DNA from: Calothrix sp. PCC 7103
Lineage (GTDB): Bacteria > Cyanobacteriota > Cyanobacteriia > Cyanobacteriales > Nostocaceae
Length of the DNA: 64,000 nucleotides
NCBI RefSeq assembly: GCF_000331305.1
Contig: NZ_KB217478.1
Span: 439,278-503,277 of the forward strand
Direction of reading: 5' to 3'
A program made the position numbers and the translations under genes. Under the pieces are notes generated by a model that had not been told where the DNA came from, ran no database searches, and was given only the letters and a program-made list of their open reading frames with translations. Position 1 is the stretch's first letter; the number at the start of each line of letters is the position of its first letter. Below are positions 1-10,054 of the stretch, one piece after another.

Positions 1-47
1 CCACGAGAGGCGCCTGTCACTAGGACAGTTTTTCCTTGAATATTCAT
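1..47 (-). CDS. Short-chain dehydrogenase/reductase, N-terminal fragment cut by window edge
   Basis: Only the first 15 codons lie in the window. They read MNIQGKTVLVTGASR and then a Gly begins, the first beta strand and the start of the TGxxxGxG nucleotide-binding motif of NAD(P)-dependent short-chain dehydrogenases. The ATG is at 47-45 and GGAG at 57-60 on the same strand is a well-placed ribosome binding site. The substrate cannot be told from this piece. It is a different gene from the fabG homologue further on. Confidence 0.75.
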   Translation of the reverse strand, partial: MNIQGKTVLVTGASR

Positions 48-702
48 TTCACTTCACTCCAATTATTTAATACACGTGTCTTCTATGTCATGTTGTTGCT
101 GTAGTGGCGACATAAAAAGTGAAAATTTCAGCCAAATATTCCCTCATTATGAGTGGAACTAGATCATCTCTAAACGAGTAACGAGTATAGGAAACGAAGC
201 GTAAATTCCGAAAACAGTTGCGCGCACGTAAACATCTAAAACATCAACATCAGTTGCATAATCCGATATTCTCCAGAATTAGCTTATAGTTGCATTCTTC
301 AGAAATACCTTACATATATTCCAGCGTCCTCCTAGGGTAAATATAAAGACTTACTAAAAATTTGCCTTACTCGCATACGCTAGCAACGGGATCATTCACC
401 TGCAACAATTCTTAATCAGAAACGAGTGATTGTTACATTTCAATATATTATCCTCATAAATCTCAGAGTTTTACCGGGAGTTTAAATACTTTATATTAAA
501 AAGGCTTAACTCGATTAAAATTATTTTGAATCAAGTAAATGCAAAAAGCGCAAGAAGAAACCGGGTTTCTAGGTAAAATTTTTTTTCTATTACAGGTTAT
601 CGATAAGGAAACGCGGTTTCTGTGAGGTAAGAACTAAATAACCTTGAAATAGTAAAGTATCCTATAGCAAATGAAGATGACTGAAAATTAGGCCTAATGA
701 CC
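48..702. other. Non-coding stretch between divergent genes
   Basis: About 655 bases with no convincing gene. It must carry the promoters of the dehydrogenase (leftward) and the amidotransferase (rightward). Near 555-571 there is a short palindrome AGAAACCGGGTTTCT, and a degenerate partner (GAAACGCGGTTTCTG) lies near 608-622; the same motif recurs at 6505-6535, 22604-22672 and 42185. Open frames on the minus strand here have no family resemblance and are taken as chance. Confidence 0.5.
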
Positions 703-1479
703 ATGTGCCAGTTGCTGGGAATGAATTGTAATGTCCCGACAGATATTTGCTTCTCGTTTGAGGGGTTTTGTGCAAGGGGCGGCAAAACAGATGACCATAA
801 AGATGGTTGGGGTATTGCGTTTTTTGAAGGTAAAGGGTGTCGAATTTTTCTTGATGCCAAATCATCTGTGACATCACCGATTGCGGAACTAGTGAGAAGT
901 TACCCTATCCACTCAACCCATGTCATTGCTCATATCCGTAAAGCTACCCAAGGTGAAATAAACCTTGAAAATTGTCACCCCTTTCGACGTGAACTTTGGG
1001 GAAGATATTGGGTATTTGCCCACAATGGTGATTTGCCAGGATTTGAGATCAATAGTTCTAGTTTTTACATTGCTGTTGGTAATACTGACAGTGAAAAAGC
1101 GTTTTGTTTGATTCTCGAAACTTTACGTAAAGCTTTTCCAGAGGGCAGACCACCAATTGAAAAATTATATCCAGTACTTGAGGATATTACATTCAATATA
1201 GCCAAACAAGGTATTTTTAATTACTTACTATCTGACGGTGATTACTTTTTCGTTCATTGTTCAACTAAGCTTTGTTATATAGTACGTCAGGCGCCGTTTG
1301 CTGGCGCTCATCTCATCGACGAGGATATAACAGTGGATTTTAATGAACTTACTACACCAGATGACCGAGTAGCTGTAATAGCCACTACACCTCTCACTGA
1401 TAATGAAGTTTGGACACAAATTCAACCTGGTCAACTATTAGCGTTTCGAGATGGAAATCCTTATATTATATCCAAATAG
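703..1479 (+). CDS. Class II glutamine amidotransferase (YafJ-like)
   Basis: A 258-residue class II (Ntn-type) glutamine amidotransferase domain protein. These enzymes use an N-terminal cysteine, exposed after removal of Met, to release ammonia from glutamine. The start is set by this chemistry: ATG-ACC-ATG-TGC offers two starts, and only the second (703) gives Met-Cys-Gln. Family features follow: DGWGIAFFE, HVIAHIRKAT (the substrate-binding Arg region) and VFAHNGDLPGF (the Asn-Gly that forms the oxyanion hole), then NTDSEKAF. There is no synthase domain, so the ammonia acceptor is unknown. Two GC-rich hairpins follow the stop. Confidence 0.88.
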   Translation: MCQLLGMNCNVPTDICFSFEGFCARGGKTDDHKDGWGIAFFEGKGCRIFLDAKSSVTSPIAELVRSYPIHSTHVIAHIRKATQGEINLENCHPFRRELWGRYWVFAHNGDLPGFEINSSSFYIAVGNTDSEKAFCLILETLRKAFPEGRPPIEKLYPVLEDITFNIAKQGIFNYLLSDGDYFFVHCSTKLCYIVRQAPFAGAHLIDEDITVDFNELTTPDDRVAVIATTPLTDNEVWTQIQPGQLLAFRDGNPYIISK

Positions 1480-1482
1480 TAA

Positions 1483-1526
1483 GGTGGGCAGTGCCCACCC
1501 TACGTGCCCCCGAAGGGGCACATTTT
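1483..1526 (+). terminator. Paired hairpins after the amidotransferase gene
   Basis: GGTGGGCA/TGCCCACC (1483-1499) is followed by GTGCCCC-CGAA-GGGGCAC (1504-1521) and ATTTT. The second is a perfect 7-bp stem with a tetraloop and a short T run, so it is a plausible intrinsic terminator between two convergent genes. The first hairpin resembles dispersed repeats of this genome. Confidence 0.5.
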
Positions 1527-1591
1527 AAAGTAGATATTTGAGTTGATTAACATCGTCGCCTACATCTCAACTTCACATGCAATTAACGATA

Positions 1592-2221
1592 TTAACTAGC
1601 ACGACGCAAAGTTTCTTGGTTACACAAAACAATACGATGTAAAGGAAGTCGCTGTATCATACCTTGGTCTTCAAACTGCGTCAGAACACGTGACACTGTA
1701 ACGCGAGTAGAGCAAAGTATTTCCGCTACATCTTGATTTGTAAGGCGTAAATCAATCAACTGTCCATTATCAACAGTGCGCCCAAATCTTTTAGCCAACC
1801 ATCCTAATAATTTTAGTAACATCGAATCTACTGTTCGGTAGCTACGAATTACCATCAATTCTTCTGCTTGCTCAACGTGTGCTGCTAATGCTTCCACCAT
1901 CTTGTTTTGACGGTCTAAAGGTAGCGCAACAGCTTCTACCGCACTCAAACATTCTATAATGTGTGGCTCTATAGTTGATAAGGCACTGCCAACAATATCT
2001 CCTGCACCCCAAATTCCCAAAGTGACAATCGTACCATCATCTAAATAAGTCATAGTTCGTACAGAACCACTTTGAATTTGCCATACGCTGCTATTTTGCG
2101 AAGGCATTAACTCACGACGTGAAAAATACTTCTTACTGACAACCGCAGGAGAATCACTAACTTGATACAAAGGAGTCATAAGCTTATAGCCGGGTCTTAA
2201 ATTAGGAACAACTAATACCAA
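1592..2221 (-). CDS. Crp/Fnr-family transcriptional regulator
   Basis: A 209-residue protein with a cyclic-nucleotide-binding-like beta roll (about residues 20-100; 'WQIQSGSVRTMTYLDDGTIVTLGIWGAGDIVG' region, read in pieces), a dimerisation helix, and a C-terminal winged helix-turn-helix with LTNQDVAEILCSTRVTVSRV as recognition region. It is not NtcA: the sequence is clearly different. The effector pocket is too divergent to assign cAMP. The ATG-lacking start is TTG at 2221; AAGGAGG lies 12 bases upstream and an in-frame TAA precedes it. A later ATG (codon 15) is the alternative. The divergent neighbour is fabG. Confidence 0.85.
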   Translation of the reverse strand: MVLVVPNLRPGYKLMTPLYQVSDSPAVVSKKYFSRRELMPSQNSSVWQIQSGSVRTMTYLDDGTIVTLGIWGAGDIVGSALSTIEPHIIECLSAVEAVALPLDRQNKMVEALAAHVEQAEELMVIRSYRTVDSMLLKLLGWLAKRFGRTVDNGQLIDLRLTNQDVAEILCSTRVTVSRVLTQFEDQGMIQRLPLHRIVLCNQETLRRAS

Positions 2222-2555
2222 TTCTTAATAATTCCTCCTTAACATTTTTTAACATAAAGACAAATGTATTTTATTATACAAAATGCATTGTTAAAAACTG
2301 TTAAGTTGACGTTTATACAGAAGTGGTGCTGGTAATAAATATACCAATAAATGAAAAAAATACAATTTATTTTTTTATTGTGTTTTAAATACTTTCTATA
2401 AATTTAAGAGATGCATAAGGTTAGTTTATAAAATAGATTTTTAGTCGATATATAATTTTCCTTCATAGATATTTAATTATGGTTCCTTGTTTATTCCCCT
2501 TAACCTGTAAGATTGATTTTGCGCGCTATGAGAATAAAATCGGGAGGAATAAAGG
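2222..2555. promoter_or_regulatory. AT-rich divergent intergenic region
   Basis: 334 bases between the Crp-type regulator and fabG, very AT-rich, with no gene. It must contain both promoters. AAGGAGG at 2234-2240 (minus strand) serves the regulator and GGGAGG plus AAAGG just before 2556 serves fabG. I see no clear operator. Confidence 0.45.
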
Positions 2556-3320
2556 ATGGAATTGCCAGAAAACCTGCAAATTCTGCGTGGACAAGTTGCA
2601 ATTATTACAGGTGCTTCTAGAGGTATTGGGCGTGCGAGTGCAATTGAATTGGCTAAGTTTGGAGCAAGTGTAGTGGTGAACTATGCTGCATCCAATAGTG
2701 CTGCTGATGCAGTAGTTGATACAATTACCAATACTGGTGGAACTGCGATTGCTATAAAAGCTGATGTTTCTTCAGTATCAGAAGTGGATGCGCTATTTAA
2801 TGCCGTTATGGAAAAATTTGGGCGCGTTGATATTTTAGTTAATAATGCGGGCATCACGCGCGACACATTATTACTGCGAATGAAGCCTGAAGATTGGCAA
2901 GCTGTGATAGATCTAAATTTAACAGGTGTGTTTTACTGTACACGCGCAGCCAGTAAAATCATGCTCAAGCAGCGTTCAGGGAGAATTGTAAATATTACTT
3001 CTGTAGCAGGACAAATGGGTAATCCTGGACAAGCAAATTATAGTGCTGCCAAAGCTGGTGTAATTGGCTTTACAAAAACAGTGGCAAAGGAACTAGCACC
3101 ACGTGGCATTACAGTTAATGCTGTGGCGCCTGGTTTTATTGCTACTGATATGACCAACAAACTCAGCAACACAGAAGAAATACTCAAATTTATCCCACTA
3201 GCACGCTTTGGTAAACCCGAAGAAATAGCGGGTATGGTACGCTTTTTAGCATCTGACCCCGCAGGCGCCTACATTACCGGACAAGTGTTTAACGTCGATG
3301 GTGGAATGGTGATGGCGTAA
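2556..3320 (+). CDS. fabG: 3-oxoacyl-[acyl-carrier-protein] reductase
   Basis: 254 residues, the usual FabG length. It reduces 3-oxoacyl-ACP with NADPH in type II fatty-acid synthesis in the cytosol. Visible landmarks: TGASRGIG (NADP binding, residues 19-26), NNAG at the core, the catalytic Ser in ITSVAG, and the YSAAKAG Tyr-x-x-x-Lys pair, then NAVAPGFIATDM and a C-terminal GQVFNVDGGMVM. GGGAGG and AAAGG precede the ATG. It could serve another acyl pathway, since cyanobacteria often hold several FabG-like reductases, but the match to true FabG is close. Confidence 0.92.
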   Translation: MELPENLQILRGQVAIITGASRGIGRASAIELAKFGASVVVNYAASNSAADAVVDTITNTGGTAIAIKADVSSVSEVDALFNAVMEKFGRVDILVNNAGITRDTLLLRMKPEDWQAVIDLNLTGVFYCTRAASKIMLKQRSGRIVNITSVAGQMGNPGQANYSAAKAGVIGFTKTVAKELAPRGITVNAVAPGFIATDMTNKLSNTEEILKFIPLARFGKPEEIAGMVRFLASDPAGAYITGQVFNVDGGMVMA

Positions 3321-3337
3321 AGAGTGCGCTCGTAGAA

Positions 3338-3396
3338 AGTGCGCTCGTACTAAGTTTTAATTTCTAACTCTTAATTCTACTTAGCACGAGCGCACT
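3338..3396. terminator. Bidirectional hairpin between convergent genes
   Basis: AGTGCGCTCGTACTAAG at 3338-3354 pairs with CTTAGCACGAGCGCACT at 3380-3396 with one mismatch, with an AT-rich loop. A partial extra copy of the left arm precedes it. The position between the fabG stop and the stop of the convergent transferase suggests termination from both sides, although there is no long T run. Confidence 0.5.
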
Positions 3397-3398
3397 CG

Positions 3399-4499
3399 TT
3401 ACTCTTTAATGATTGGCATTTTTGCGGCTCGGATGCGTTGCCATACGGTAAAGGCTAATAAGACTATTATACTAGTTACAGTTGCTACTATTTGCATCAA
3501 ATTTAAGCGCTGAAAGTGCATTGCTAATAAGTTTGAGAATAAGGCAATAGACCATAATGTAAAAGCTGCATGACGCTGCGATAAACCCCATGCTAGTAGT
3601 CGATGGTGCAAGTGGTCTTTACCTGGGGTGTTCATTGGGTTTTTACCTGCCATCAGGCGCCTAACTATTACTTGAGTTGTATCAAGTACAGGTAATAGCA
3701 AAAATAATACTGGAGGCACCAGTGCAAAAATAGTAGAAGCTTGAAGTTTTCCTAATATTGCTGTTGCTGCTAAAACATAACCAAAAAAATAGGCACCTGC
3801 ATCCCCCATAATTATTCGCGATGGATGAAAGTTATGCCGCAAAAAGCCTAGCGCGGCTCCCCCTAAAGCTGCTAAAACTAATGTTGCCGCAGCAAGGTTA
3901 GGAATTTGGGCGCTCACTGCAAGTAAACTCATCGCTGTAATAAATCCAATTCCTCCAACTAGTCCATCCATACCATCCATTAAATTAATGGCATTGGTAA
4001 TTCCTACCACCCAGAGTACAGTAACTAAAATCGACAGGCTTGAGTCTATTGGAGTGCCAATCGCTATTTGAATAGTAATACCGTTAGCTACAAGTAATAG
4101 TGCCGTTAGTACTTGCACTAACATTCGCACAGACGATGGTAAGCCAAACTGGTCATCAATAAAACCAATTAAGACTAGGATTGAACCTCCTAACAAGATT
4201 GTTAGAACCTGTATTAATACATTTTGAACCTCAATTGGCCGCAGTAAGCTTGCTAATACCAGCGCTGCTATTACGCCTGTGTATATCGCCAAACCTCCTG
4301 CATTTGGTAATGGTTCTCGGTTGAGGCGCCGCGCGTTGGGTTGGTCGGCCCATCCGACACGTAGGGCAAATTTCCGAACAGTGGGAATAAATCGCCATGT
4401 TACAATCCAAGCCAGCATAAAGGTAAACACCACTGCCAACCAGCCGGAACCGCCAGGGTCGGCTATTCCGAGAGACTGAAGAAACCCGTTTATATTCAT
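3399..4499 (-). CDS. Polyprenyl-phosphate N-acetylhexosamine-1-phosphate transferase (WecA/TagO/MraY-like)
   Basis: A 366-residue integral membrane protein with about ten hydrophobic segments. It belongs to the family that moves a sugar-1-phosphate from a UDP-sugar to undecaprenyl phosphate, starting O-antigen, exopolysaccharide or wall polymers at the inner membrane. Family motifs are present: IGFIDDQFG (Mg-binding Asp pair), NAINLMDGMDGLVGG, IIMGDAGAYFFG and GKDHLHHRL (the His-rich loop). The HHR loop and lack of MraY-specific residues favour WecA/TagO over MraY. GGGAG abuts the ATG, unusually close for a ribosome site. The exact polymer is unknown. Confidence 0.85.
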   Translation of the reverse strand: MNINGFLQSLGIADPGGSGWLAVVFTFMLAWIVTWRFIPTVRKFALRVGWADQPNARRLNREPLPNAGGLAIYTGVIAALVLASLLRPIEVQNVLIQVLTILLGGSILVLIGFIDDQFGLPSSVRMLVQVLTALLLVANGITIQIAIGTPIDSSLSILVTVLWVVGITNAINLMDGMDGLVGGIGFITAMSLLAVSAQIPNLAAATLVLAALGGAALGFLRHNFHPSRIIMGDAGAYFFGYVLAATAILGKLQASTIFALVPPVLFLLLPVLDTTQVIVRRLMAGKNPMNTPGKDHLHHRLLAWGLSQRHAAFTLWSIALFSNLLAMHFQRLNLMQIVATVTSIIVLLAFTVWQRIRAAKMPIIKE

Positions 4500-4607
4500 C
4501 TCCCGACTCAGTAAATAATATTAATGAACTCTACGGACAACTGTATATTAATCATTTTTTTTGAATTTATCTGTATCTATTTCTTAGATAAATACGGTTT
4601 TCACTCC

Positions 4608-4634
4608 TTAGCACTCGCTTTGATTGAGTGCTAA
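4608..4634 (+). promoter_or_regulatory. CIRCE element (HrcA operator)
   Basis: TTAGCACTC, nine bases, GAGTGCTAA: a perfect match to the CIRCE consensus bound by the heat-shock repressor HrcA. It lies 32 bases before the groEL start, so it probably overlaps the promoter or the 5' leader. HrcA/CIRCE control of chaperonin genes is established in cyanobacteria. Confidence 0.95.
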
Positions 4635-4666
4635 ATTGTTTAATGTAAGGATTTAACAAGTACAAT

Positions 4667-6346
<1,680 letters not shown>

Positions 6347-6419
6347 TCTCATGCCGTACAGAACACATAAGTTTTACCAATAGCTGACTTAATTCAGTCT
6401 AACCAATATTAAAATCTTC

Positions 6420-6458
6420 AAAGCAGTTTGTTTTAATCCAGGACAAGCTGCTTTTTTA
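6420..6458 (+). terminator. Intrinsic terminator after groEL
   Basis: AGCAGTTTGT pairs with ACAAGCTGCT (9 of 10) across an 11-base loop and is followed directly by TTTTTT. This is a textbook rho-independent terminator about 75 bases after the groEL stop. Confidence 0.8.
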
Positions 6459-6566
6459 TGGCTTTTTAACGTCAATTGTAATGTAATGTAAATTTATATT
6501 GACTAATAAACCTGTTTTCTTGAATAAACCAGGTTTCTCAAAAGCTAGCCTAGAATGTAAAAAAAT

Positions 6567-7736
6567 ATGAAGCTAAATTTAGGTAAATCATTGAAAAAGC
6601 TTACAAGAATGCAACATCAAGAAGAAGAAGACGAGATACAAGATTTTTATCATCAGCCAGGAGAAATTCCAGGACAAATCAACATACAAGAGGACGCTGT
6701 GAAAACTCAAATCCGTCTAGTTGATTACAACGAAACATTTTTGGTAAACCAAAAGGATATAACTCCTCAGCAATGTGGAGAGTTTCTAGATACTCAATCT
6801 GTATCTTGGGTTGACGTACAAGGGTTAGGTAGTCCTGAAGTTATCGAAGATTTAGGTCGTGTATTTGAGTTAAATAGTCTGGTTTTAGAAGATGTTGTCA
6901 ATATGGCAGAGCGTCCTAAAACCGAAGATTATGATGACCAGCTTGTGATTATTGCGCGGATGGTAATGCCAAAACCCAAGGGTTCAGGATTTTATAGCGA
7001 GCAAGTCAGCTTCGTTTTGGGTAAACATTATTTATTGACTATTCAAGAAGAACCCACACGCGACTGTTTTGAAGCAGTTCGACACCGAATAAAGCACAAT
7101 CGAGGTATAATTCGCAAACACGGGGCCGATTATTTAGCTTATGCGCTCTTAGATTCGATTGTTGACGGGTTTTTCCCAGTTTTAGAGCGATATGGAGAAA
7201 AAATCGAAGATTTAGAGCAAGAAGTAATTATCAAACCAACTCCTCAGACTTTGCGAAAAATCTATAAGATTCGGCGCCAGCTTTTAAAGTTGCGACGTGC
7301 CATATGGCCCCAACGCGATGTCATCAATAGTTTAATTCGAGACAGCGGTAATTTAATCAGCGATGAAGTTCGGCTATATTTACGCGATTGTTACGACCAC
7401 TCTATACAAGTAATAGATATGGTCGAAACTTACCGGGAACTCTCCGGAGGGTTGATGGATGTATACTTGTCGGCAGTAAGTAATAAAATGAACGAAATCA
7501 TGAAATTTTTGACCGTGATGTCCTCTATTTTTATTCCTTTAACTTTTATTGCAGGTATTTATGGGATGAACTTTAACACTGAAAAATCGCCACTAAATAT
7601 GCCCGAATTAAATTGGTATTGGGGGTATCCTCTTTGTCTTGGCTCAATGGGTGCCATTGCTATCGGGCTGCTATTAATATTCAAACGGCGCGGATGGCTT
7701 GATAATGCTTCTTCCCTAAAGGATGATAACCCTTGA
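6567..7736 (+). CDS. corA: CorA-family magnesium/cobalt transporter
   Basis: 389 residues. CorA forms a pentameric channel for Mg2+ in the inner membrane. The large soluble N-terminal domain (to about residue 320) is rich in charged helices, and two transmembrane helices close the protein. The signature YGMNF lies between them, followed by an acidic-loop-like segment (NMPEL), then the second helix and a basic tail (KRRGW). The ATG at 6567 has no strong Shine-Dalgarno sequence. The first 30 residues, rich in Glu and Lys, are variable in the family. Confidence 0.93.
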   Translation: MKLNLGKSLKKLTRMQHQEEEDEIQDFYHQPGEIPGQINIQEDAVKTQIRLVDYNETFLVNQKDITPQQCGEFLDTQSVSWVDVQGLGSPEVIEDLGRVFELNSLVLEDVVNMAERPKTEDYDDQLVIIARMVMPKPKGSGFYSEQVSFVLGKHYLLTIQEEPTRDCFEAVRHRIKHNRGIIRKHGADYLAYALLDSIVDGFFPVLERYGEKIEDLEQEVIIKPTPQTLRKIYKIRRQLLKLRRAIWPQRDVINSLIRDSGNLISDEVRLYLRDCYDHSIQVIDMVETYRELSGGLMDVYLSAVSNKMNEIMKFLTVMSSIFIPLTFIAGIYGMNFNTEKSPLNMPELNWYWGYPLCLGSMGAIAIGLLLIFKRRGWLDNASSLKDDNP

Positions 7737-7813
7737 CAAGGCGCCTAAAATATACGCTTATTATTCTTTTAGTTATCTTTTAGTGACGTGGTGGGAGTTA
7801 AAGTTAAAACCTT

Positions 7814-8515
7814 ATGCAAGATAATAATTTACTGGTACTTACGTTCTATATAATCGGCATAGCATATACGATCAATCGTATGATTGAATCTATCGCCGAC
7901 AAAATAAACTTTACGCTTCAAAAAGCAGTCGTTGATCAGCAACTAAAAGAGCAAGAAATAGCGGATGATGTTGGAATTTCGTTCAAACTTGCGGCAACGT
8001 ATGAATTGAGTGAATTAAAAGAATTATTAATGTTTGTTGAGAACAAATCAAAAAATCTTGCTGTATATGTGGACTGGGATAATTGTACAATAGTAATCAA
8101 GCATAGTAAACAATCAATGCGAGTGATTCGTAAATCTCCAGATATCACACGCGACTTAGGGGTGCCCCAAACACCGAGTTTAGTGGCGCCAGAAAAAACA
8201 CTAACAATGTCCATTACGTCAGAAAACGCTTTTACGCGCGATAAAGACACAGGAGTTTACGCAGCGACCAAGCCTATTGTTGATATAGCGAGTTTAGAAA
8301 AAAATCCGGTAAAAGCGAACCGAATATTGTTCAAAAAATTCATGAACGAGGAAACAACCTTAGAATTCTCGTTACAATTAGTACTCCGTATATCAGAAGT
8401 ACGTGTAGGTTTGCAACCTGGGTCAAATAAACCACCGATGTGCATAGTAACTTGTCCCTTCACCATCCGTAAACTGCCCTGGACTTACGCGCTGCCTTGG
8501 AACAAGAAAAGATAA
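7814..8515 (+). CDS. Conserved-type hypothetical protein with N-terminal membrane helix
   Basis: 233 residues, family not recognised. The first 25 residues (LLVLTFYIIGIAYTINRMI) look like one membrane anchor. The rest is soluble and mixed alpha/beta with several basic pairs, ending in WNKKR. The gene is on the same strand as corA, 77 bases behind it, and just before rnpB. Codon use looks like the neighbours, so it is likely a native gene rather than chance. No function is proposed. Confidence 0.6.
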   Translation: MQDNNLLVLTFYIIGIAYTINRMIESIADKINFTLQKAVVDQQLKEQEIADDVGISFKLAATYELSELKELLMFVENKSKNLAVYVDWDNCTIVIKHSKQSMRVIRKSPDITRDLGVPQTPSLVAPEKTLTMSITSENAFTRDKDTGVYAATKPIVDIASLEKNPVKANRILFKKFMNEETTLEFSLQLVLRISEVRVGLQPGSNKPPMCIVTCPFTIRKLPWTYALPWNKKR

Positions 8516-8563
8516 AACAAATATTGATGGTAAATACAGAAAACAAGACTACACTAATATATT

Positions 8564-9010
8564 GAGAGAGTAGGCGAGGCGGTTGCAGATTCTTTTTATA
8601 AAGAGTCTGAGGAAAGTCCGGGCTTCCGAAAGACCAGACTTGCTGGATAACTCCCAGTGCGCGCGAGCGTGAGGATAGTGCCACAGAAAGATACCGCCAA
8701 GAAAGTGCTGAGTAAAAAGTGCTGAGTACTGAGTATTTTTACTCATAATTCAGAACTCAGCACTATTTTGGTAAGGGTGCAAAGGTGCGGTAAGAGCGCA
8801 CCAGCAGCATCGAGAGGTGCTGGCTCGGTAAACCCCGGTTGGAAGCAAGGTAATGGAACTACGGTTGGTCTTTTACCAGTTCCGTTAAATGAGCCGCTTG
8901 AGGCGTTTGGTAACAAATGTCCCAGATAGATAACTGCCGTTTAATATAGAGATGCTATACGTAGCGTTTCTTATTAGATAACAGAACCCGGCTTATGTCC
9001 GACTCTCTCT
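8564..9010 (+). ncRNA. rnpB: RNase P RNA (class A) with repeat-expanded helix
   Basis: The catalytic RNA that trims the 5' leader from tRNA precursors. GAGAGAGT at the 5' end pairs with ACTCTCTC at the 3' end (helix P1). Conserved core blocks are clear: GAGGAAAGTCCGGGCTTC, CCACAGAAA, GGTAAACCCCGG, TGAGCCGCTTGAGGC-type segment, CAGATAGATAACTGCC and ACAGAACCCGGCTTA. Between the core blocks at 8704-8765 a hairpin built of CTGAGT-type repeats replaces a plain P12. A further AT-rich insert lies before the final conserved block. rnc, another RNA-processing gene, follows directly. Confidence 0.95.
8704..8765 (+). repeat. STRR-type repeat hairpin inside rnpB
   Basis: AGTGCTGAGT occurs twice with ACTGAGT, then the complementary ACTCAGCACT, forming a long hairpin at the position of P12. 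The same unit is found in intergenic DNA at 23477-23502 and 49651-49680. Insertion of short tandem repeats into cyanobacterial rnpB is known. Confidence 0.75.
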
Positions 9011-9063
9011 TAAAATTAAAATATTAGATTCAGATTTTGCTTTGCACATAAACGGATTTTTGG

Positions 9064-9786
9064 ATGTCCATAGCTTACCCACGCCGTCAACGACAACTTG
9101 AAAACTTAGTTAAAAAATTAGGTTTATCGATAGATGCACCTATTAAATGGAATTTGCTCGATATGGCATTGACTCATCCAACAGCTTCAGAGTCAGCAAA
9201 TTATGAGCAATTAGAATTTGTCGGTGATGCGGTAGTGCGTTTAGCAGCAGCCGTAGTACTGTGGGAAAGTTATCCTGAATGTCGTGTTGGTGATTTTGCG
9301 GCGATTCGTTCGGTATTAGTCAGCGACCGTATTCTTGCTCAACTCGCACGTTTTTATGGTTTAGAGTTATATTTACTCGTTGCTGGCAGTGCTACAACCG
9401 ATAAAATTGGTCAAGAGTCACGTTTAGCAGATTCTTTTGAAGCTGTTCTCGGCGCCTTATACTTGAGTACAAACAATTTAGAATTAATTCGACCTTGGTT
9501 AGACTCACATTTTAAAGAACTCACTAATCAAATACGTCAAGACCCTGCGCGTCTAAATTATAAAGCAGCACTTCAAGAATGGACGCAAGCACAATTTAAG
9601 GTTTTGCCTGAGTATCGAGTCGTGGAAATTACCAACGCACAGCATAACGACGATCGTTTTAGCGCTGAAGTTTGGTTGCACGATAAAAAACTCGGTCAAG
9701 GTAAAGGACGCTCAATAAAAGCAGCCGAACAAGCCGCCGCTAAAGTAGCTTTTTTTGCTTTAGATTCGGAACAAAAAAATGCCTAA
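9064..9786 (+). CDS. rnc: Ribonuclease III
   Basis: 240 residues, typical RNase III length. It cuts double-stranded RNA such as rRNA precursors. The nuclease domain (about 10-150) has YEQLEFVGDAVVRL, the signature helix with catalytic Glu and Asp, and ADSFEAVLGALYL, holding the second metal-binding Asp/Glu. A double-stranded-RNA-binding domain follows (about 160-232: NYKAALQEW start, GQGKGRSIKAAEQAAAKVA end). It sits 53 bases after rnpB on the same strand. Confidence 0.94.
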   Translation: MSIAYPRRQRQLENLVKKLGLSIDAPIKWNLLDMALTHPTASESANYEQLEFVGDAVVRLAAAVVLWESYPECRVGDFAAIRSVLVSDRILAQLARFYGLELYLLVAGSATTDKIGQESRLADSFEAVLGALYLSTNNLELIRPWLDSHFKELTNQIRQDPARLNYKAALQEWTQAQFKVLPEYRVVEITNAQHNDDRFSAEVWLHDKKLGQGKGRSIKAAEQAAAKVAFFALDSEQKNA

Positions 9787-9789
9787 TTT

Positions 9790-9868
9790 GCAACGGATGT
9801 AACGGATAAATTATTTGTTACAAACAAAATTTAGTTATTAAAAATCAATTATCTGTTACATCCGTTTA
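9790..9868. repeat. AACGGAT repeat and inverted repeat after rnc
   Basis: Directly after the rnc stop, AACGGATGTAACGGATAA is followed 40 bases later by its near complement TTATCTGTTACATCCG. The pair can form a hairpin and may act in 3' end formation. The unit also occurs at 24665-24716, 30858-30873 and 59824-59850, each time at a gene 3' end. Confidence 0.6.
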
Positions 9869-9883
9869 TCATTCCGTTGCTAA

Positions 9884-9978
9884 TTTTGGGGAGTACAAAA
9901 AACGAACCGCAAAGTACGCGAAGGGCGCAAAGGAAGAAATAAGAGAAGAGAACACACCAAAACTTTTGACACAGACCA
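9884..9978 (+). repeat. 95-bp dispersed repeat, copy 1
   Basis: Ninety-five bases that reappear, without a mismatch that I can find, in inverted orientation at 22355-22449. The core is purine-rich on this strand (GAACCGCAAAG, GCGCAAAGGAAG). A degraded relative is embedded in the chelatase gene at 15515-15582. No coding capacity. Confidence 0.85.
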
Positions 9979-10054
9979 GTAGTGGCTTGTAATTAAATGT
10001 GAATGTATAATATAACACTACCTTATTGTTTATGAGAACTAGAATATTAACGCT

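Noticed and set aside
1592-2221. NtcA
   Set aside because: Crp/Fnr fold is clear, but the HTH and effector-domain residues differ from the highly conserved NtcA.
2479-2673. Short plus-strand frame at the fabG start
   Set aside because: It overlaps fabG in another frame and has no conserved pattern, whereas fabG has a strong ribosome site.
8460-8746. Minus-strand open frames across rnpB
   Set aside because: They lie antisense to a clearly conserved structural RNA and have no family resemblance.
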